This document shows, one piece after another, positions 52,767 to 54,219 of a DNA stretch of 54,219 nt. Source of the DNA: Myxococcaceae bacterium (lineage in GTDB: Bacteria > Myxococcota > Myxococcia > Myxococcales > Myxococcaceae). The notes under the pieces are model-generated. The model had not been told where the DNA came from. It saw only the letters and a program-made list of their open reading frames with translations, and did not search any database. A program made the position numbers and the translations under genes. The DNA is taken from the NCBI GenBank assembly GCA_004173515.1, contig SECN01000019.1, positions 1 through 54,219 of the forward strand. The letters run 5' to 3'. How positions within the stretch are numbered: position 1 is the stretch's first letter; every line of letters begins with the position of its first letter.

Positions 52767-54149
52767 GTGCACCACAAGCCCCTGAACCGTCCCCGCTCGC
52801 ACCGCTGGACCTGTGTCGCCCTGCTGGGACTGGGCCTGCTCGCCACCGGCTGTGGCCACGGCAAGGCCACGGGGCCCGCCCTGGCCCCCCAGGCCCAGGC
52901 GCGCGCGTACCTGGATGAGAACCAGCCGGAAAAGGCCCTGCCGCTGCTGCGCGAGCTGCACGCGCGCACGCCGGACGACGTGGACGTCGCGCGGGCCCTC
53001 ACCGAGGCCCAGGTGAAGGCGGGCCATGCGGACGCCTGGGCGGAGGAGCTGCGCCAGTCCATCGCCCGGAGCGAGCGCGCGACGGACCAGTACATGCTGG
53101 GCCTGACGCTCTTCTCGCGGGCGAAGGACGCGGGCCAGCCCACGGTGGCCGCCTTCGAGCGCGCCATCACCCTGTCCCCCGCCACCGCGGAGTTCCATTA
53201 CCGCCTGGGCGTCGCGCGGCTGGAGTCGGAGCAGTACGTCGCGGCGCTGGGCCCCCTGCGAAAGGCCGTGGAGCTGGCCCCGGAGCGCGCGGGCTGGAAG
53301 CTGCCGCTCGCCAAGGCGCTCGCGCGCACCGGGGACACGGCGGGCGCCGTGGAGGCCCTGGGCACCGTCGTGCGCGGCACCCCGTCCCCCGGGGAGGTCG
53401 CCACGGCCCGGGCGTTGATGAACCAGCTGGCGGACCCCTTCCAGGACTTCCCCAAAGCCGCGGAGGCAAAGCTCGAGGAGGGCATGCGCTTCCTCCACGA
53501 ATTGGATGCGCCCCAGCACGCCGTCATCGCCTTCGAGGAGATCCTCCACGACTATCCGGACCTGGCCGTGGTGCATTCGCTCCTGGGGCTGGCCTACCAG
53601 CGCCTGGACGATGCGGGCCGCGCCGTGGACGAGTTCAAGCAGGCCATCGAGCGCGCCCCGCGGGACGGCAAGAACCAGCTCTACCTGGGGGAGCTGTACC
53701 TGTCGCGCCAGCGGCCGGACGCGGCCCGCGCCGCCTTCGAGAAGGCCGTCGTGCTCAACCCGATGCTGGAGCTCGCCTGGTTCCGTCTGGGCGACCTGAG
53801 CCTGGAAGCGCGCGACCTGGTTGCGGCGAAGAGCGCCTTCCAGGTGGCGGTGACGCTGGAGCCGAACGCGGTGCCCGCTCGGGGCAAGCTCGCGCTCGTG
53901 TACCAGTTGGATGGGGACTACCCGGCCGCCCAGCGGGAGCTGAAGCACGTGGCGGAGAAGGACCCGGAGAACACCGAGTTCGCCCTGCGCCTGGGCCTGC
54001 TCTACACCGAGGAGTCCCAGAAGGCGCGCGGCGCCCAGGAGCGCCAGAAGGCCACGGCCGAGGCGGAGCGCTGGCTGGGGAAGGTACTGGAGACCCAGCC
54101 CGACAACGCGGTGGCCAGCCGGGCCCTGCAGCTGCTCAAGGGCCAGTAG
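52767..54149 (+). CDS. TPR-repeat lipoprotein
   Basis: 460 residues from GTG 52767. A lipobox LLATGC (Cys29 region) marks an exported lipoprotein. From about residue 45 to the end there are at least nine tetratricopeptide-type helix pairs, for example FHYRLGVARLESEQYVAALG and QLYLGELYLSRQRPDAARAA. Such proteins are usually scaffolds in envelope or outer-membrane assembly, and the partner is unknown. It follows the PlsC-family gene by 10 bases. Confidence 0.85.
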   Translation: MHHKPLNRPRSHRWTCVALLGLGLLATGCGHGKATGPALAPQAQARAYLDENQPEKALPLLRELHARTPDDVDVARALTEAQVKAGHADAWAEELRQSIARSERATDQYMLGLTLFSRAKDAGQPTVAAFERAITLSPATAEFHYRLGVARLESEQYVAALGPLRKAVELAPERAGWKLPLAKALARTGDTAGAVEALGTVVRGTPSPGEVATARALMNQLADPFQDFPKAAEAKLEEGMRFLHELDAPQHAVIAFEEILHDYPDLAVVHSLLGLAYQRLDDAGRAVDEFKQAIERAPRDGKNQLYLGELYLSRQRPDAARAAFEKAVVLNPMLELAWFRLGDLSLEARDLVAAKSAFQVAVTLEPNAVPARGKLALVYQLDGDYPAAQRELKHVAEKDPENTEFALRLGLLYTEESQKARGAQERQKATAEAERWLGKVLETQPDNAVASRALQLLKGQ

Positions 54150-54186
54150 CCACCACCACACCGCGGCCTCTACACTCCGGCTTCCG

Positions 54187-54219
54187 ATGAGCGACGCGCG
54201 CAAACCCGCCCCCCCCAGC
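54187..54219 (+). CDS. start of a gene cut by the window end
   Basis: An ATG at 54187 opens a frame (MSDARKPAPP) that runs off the end of the window 37 bases after the TPR gene stop. Only ten residues are visible, so nothing can be said about its product. Confidence 0.3.
   Translation, partial: MSDARKPAPPS

Overview
The window looks like a piece of a myxobacterial chromosome (Myxococcota, most likely a Myxococcus/Corallococcus relative). The base composition is very GC-rich with strong third-position G/C bias. Genes are closely packed and carry few recognisable -35/-10 promoters. Many products are secreted lipoproteins. One protein ends in a MYXO-CTERM-type Cys-rich/hydrophobic/Arg tail, and large multi-domain proteins with FHA, HEAT, TPR and Clp modules are common. 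I see no rRNA, tRNA, CRISPR array, insertion sequence or prophage gene.

Layout. Bases 1-7459 hold accessory genes: a methyltransferase cut by the window edge, an aldo/keto reductase, a DTW-domain tRNA modification enzyme, a secreted PQQ-type sugar dehydrogenase with a MYXO-CTERM tail, an AraC regulator and a Tat-type lipoprotein with an HExxH motif. Bases 7555-16450 are the most unusual part: three tandem, translationally coupled Clp/HSP100-like double-AAA+ genes sharing a novel N-terminal domain. The first carries a C-terminal domain that I read as a release factor 2 (PrfB) homologue from which both the SPF decoding loop and the GGQ domain are gone. The second is split by an in-frame TAG at 13190 and lacks the sensor-2 segment. 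A small secreted I36-like protein and a 1572-residue HEAT-type protein on the opposite strand follow.

Bases 21819-25903 are an acetolactate-synthase-like/aldehyde dehydrogenase operon with a divergent LysR regulator and a good T-N11-A box between them. Bases 25998-33254 hold a protein with a C-terminal J domain, a BASS transporter, a class C-type serine hydrolase, a lipase-like hydrolase, a second sugar dehydrogenase and an M57-type metalloprotease lipoprotein. Bases 33545-39844 hold an isoquinoline-1-oxidoreductase-type molybdenum hydroxylase pair, a MarR regulator with tandem operators, a DUF1152 protein, a trypsin-like protease and a second M57-type paralogue.

Bases 40233-47990 contain a lipoprotein, a 1033-residue four-domain RNA-repair protein (DUF504/MJ1316, EEP nuclease, 2H phosphoesterase, nucleotidyltransferase), a SIRT5-like sirtuin, a free methionine-R-sulfoxide reductase, PsuG and an EamA transporter. 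Bases 48166-54219 hold an FHA-GAF-degenerate AAA-Fis protein, a DUF2314-like protein coupled to a deoxynucleoside kinase, a PlsC acyltransferase, a TPR lipoprotein and the first codons of another gene.

How they work together. Most neighbours look functionally independent. Credible units are the triple Clp operon, the acetolactate synthase/ALDH/LysR module, the two-subunit hydroxylase, the MarR/target pair and the deoxynucleoside kinase/DUF2314 pair. Functions were read from motifs by eye; no database search was possible.
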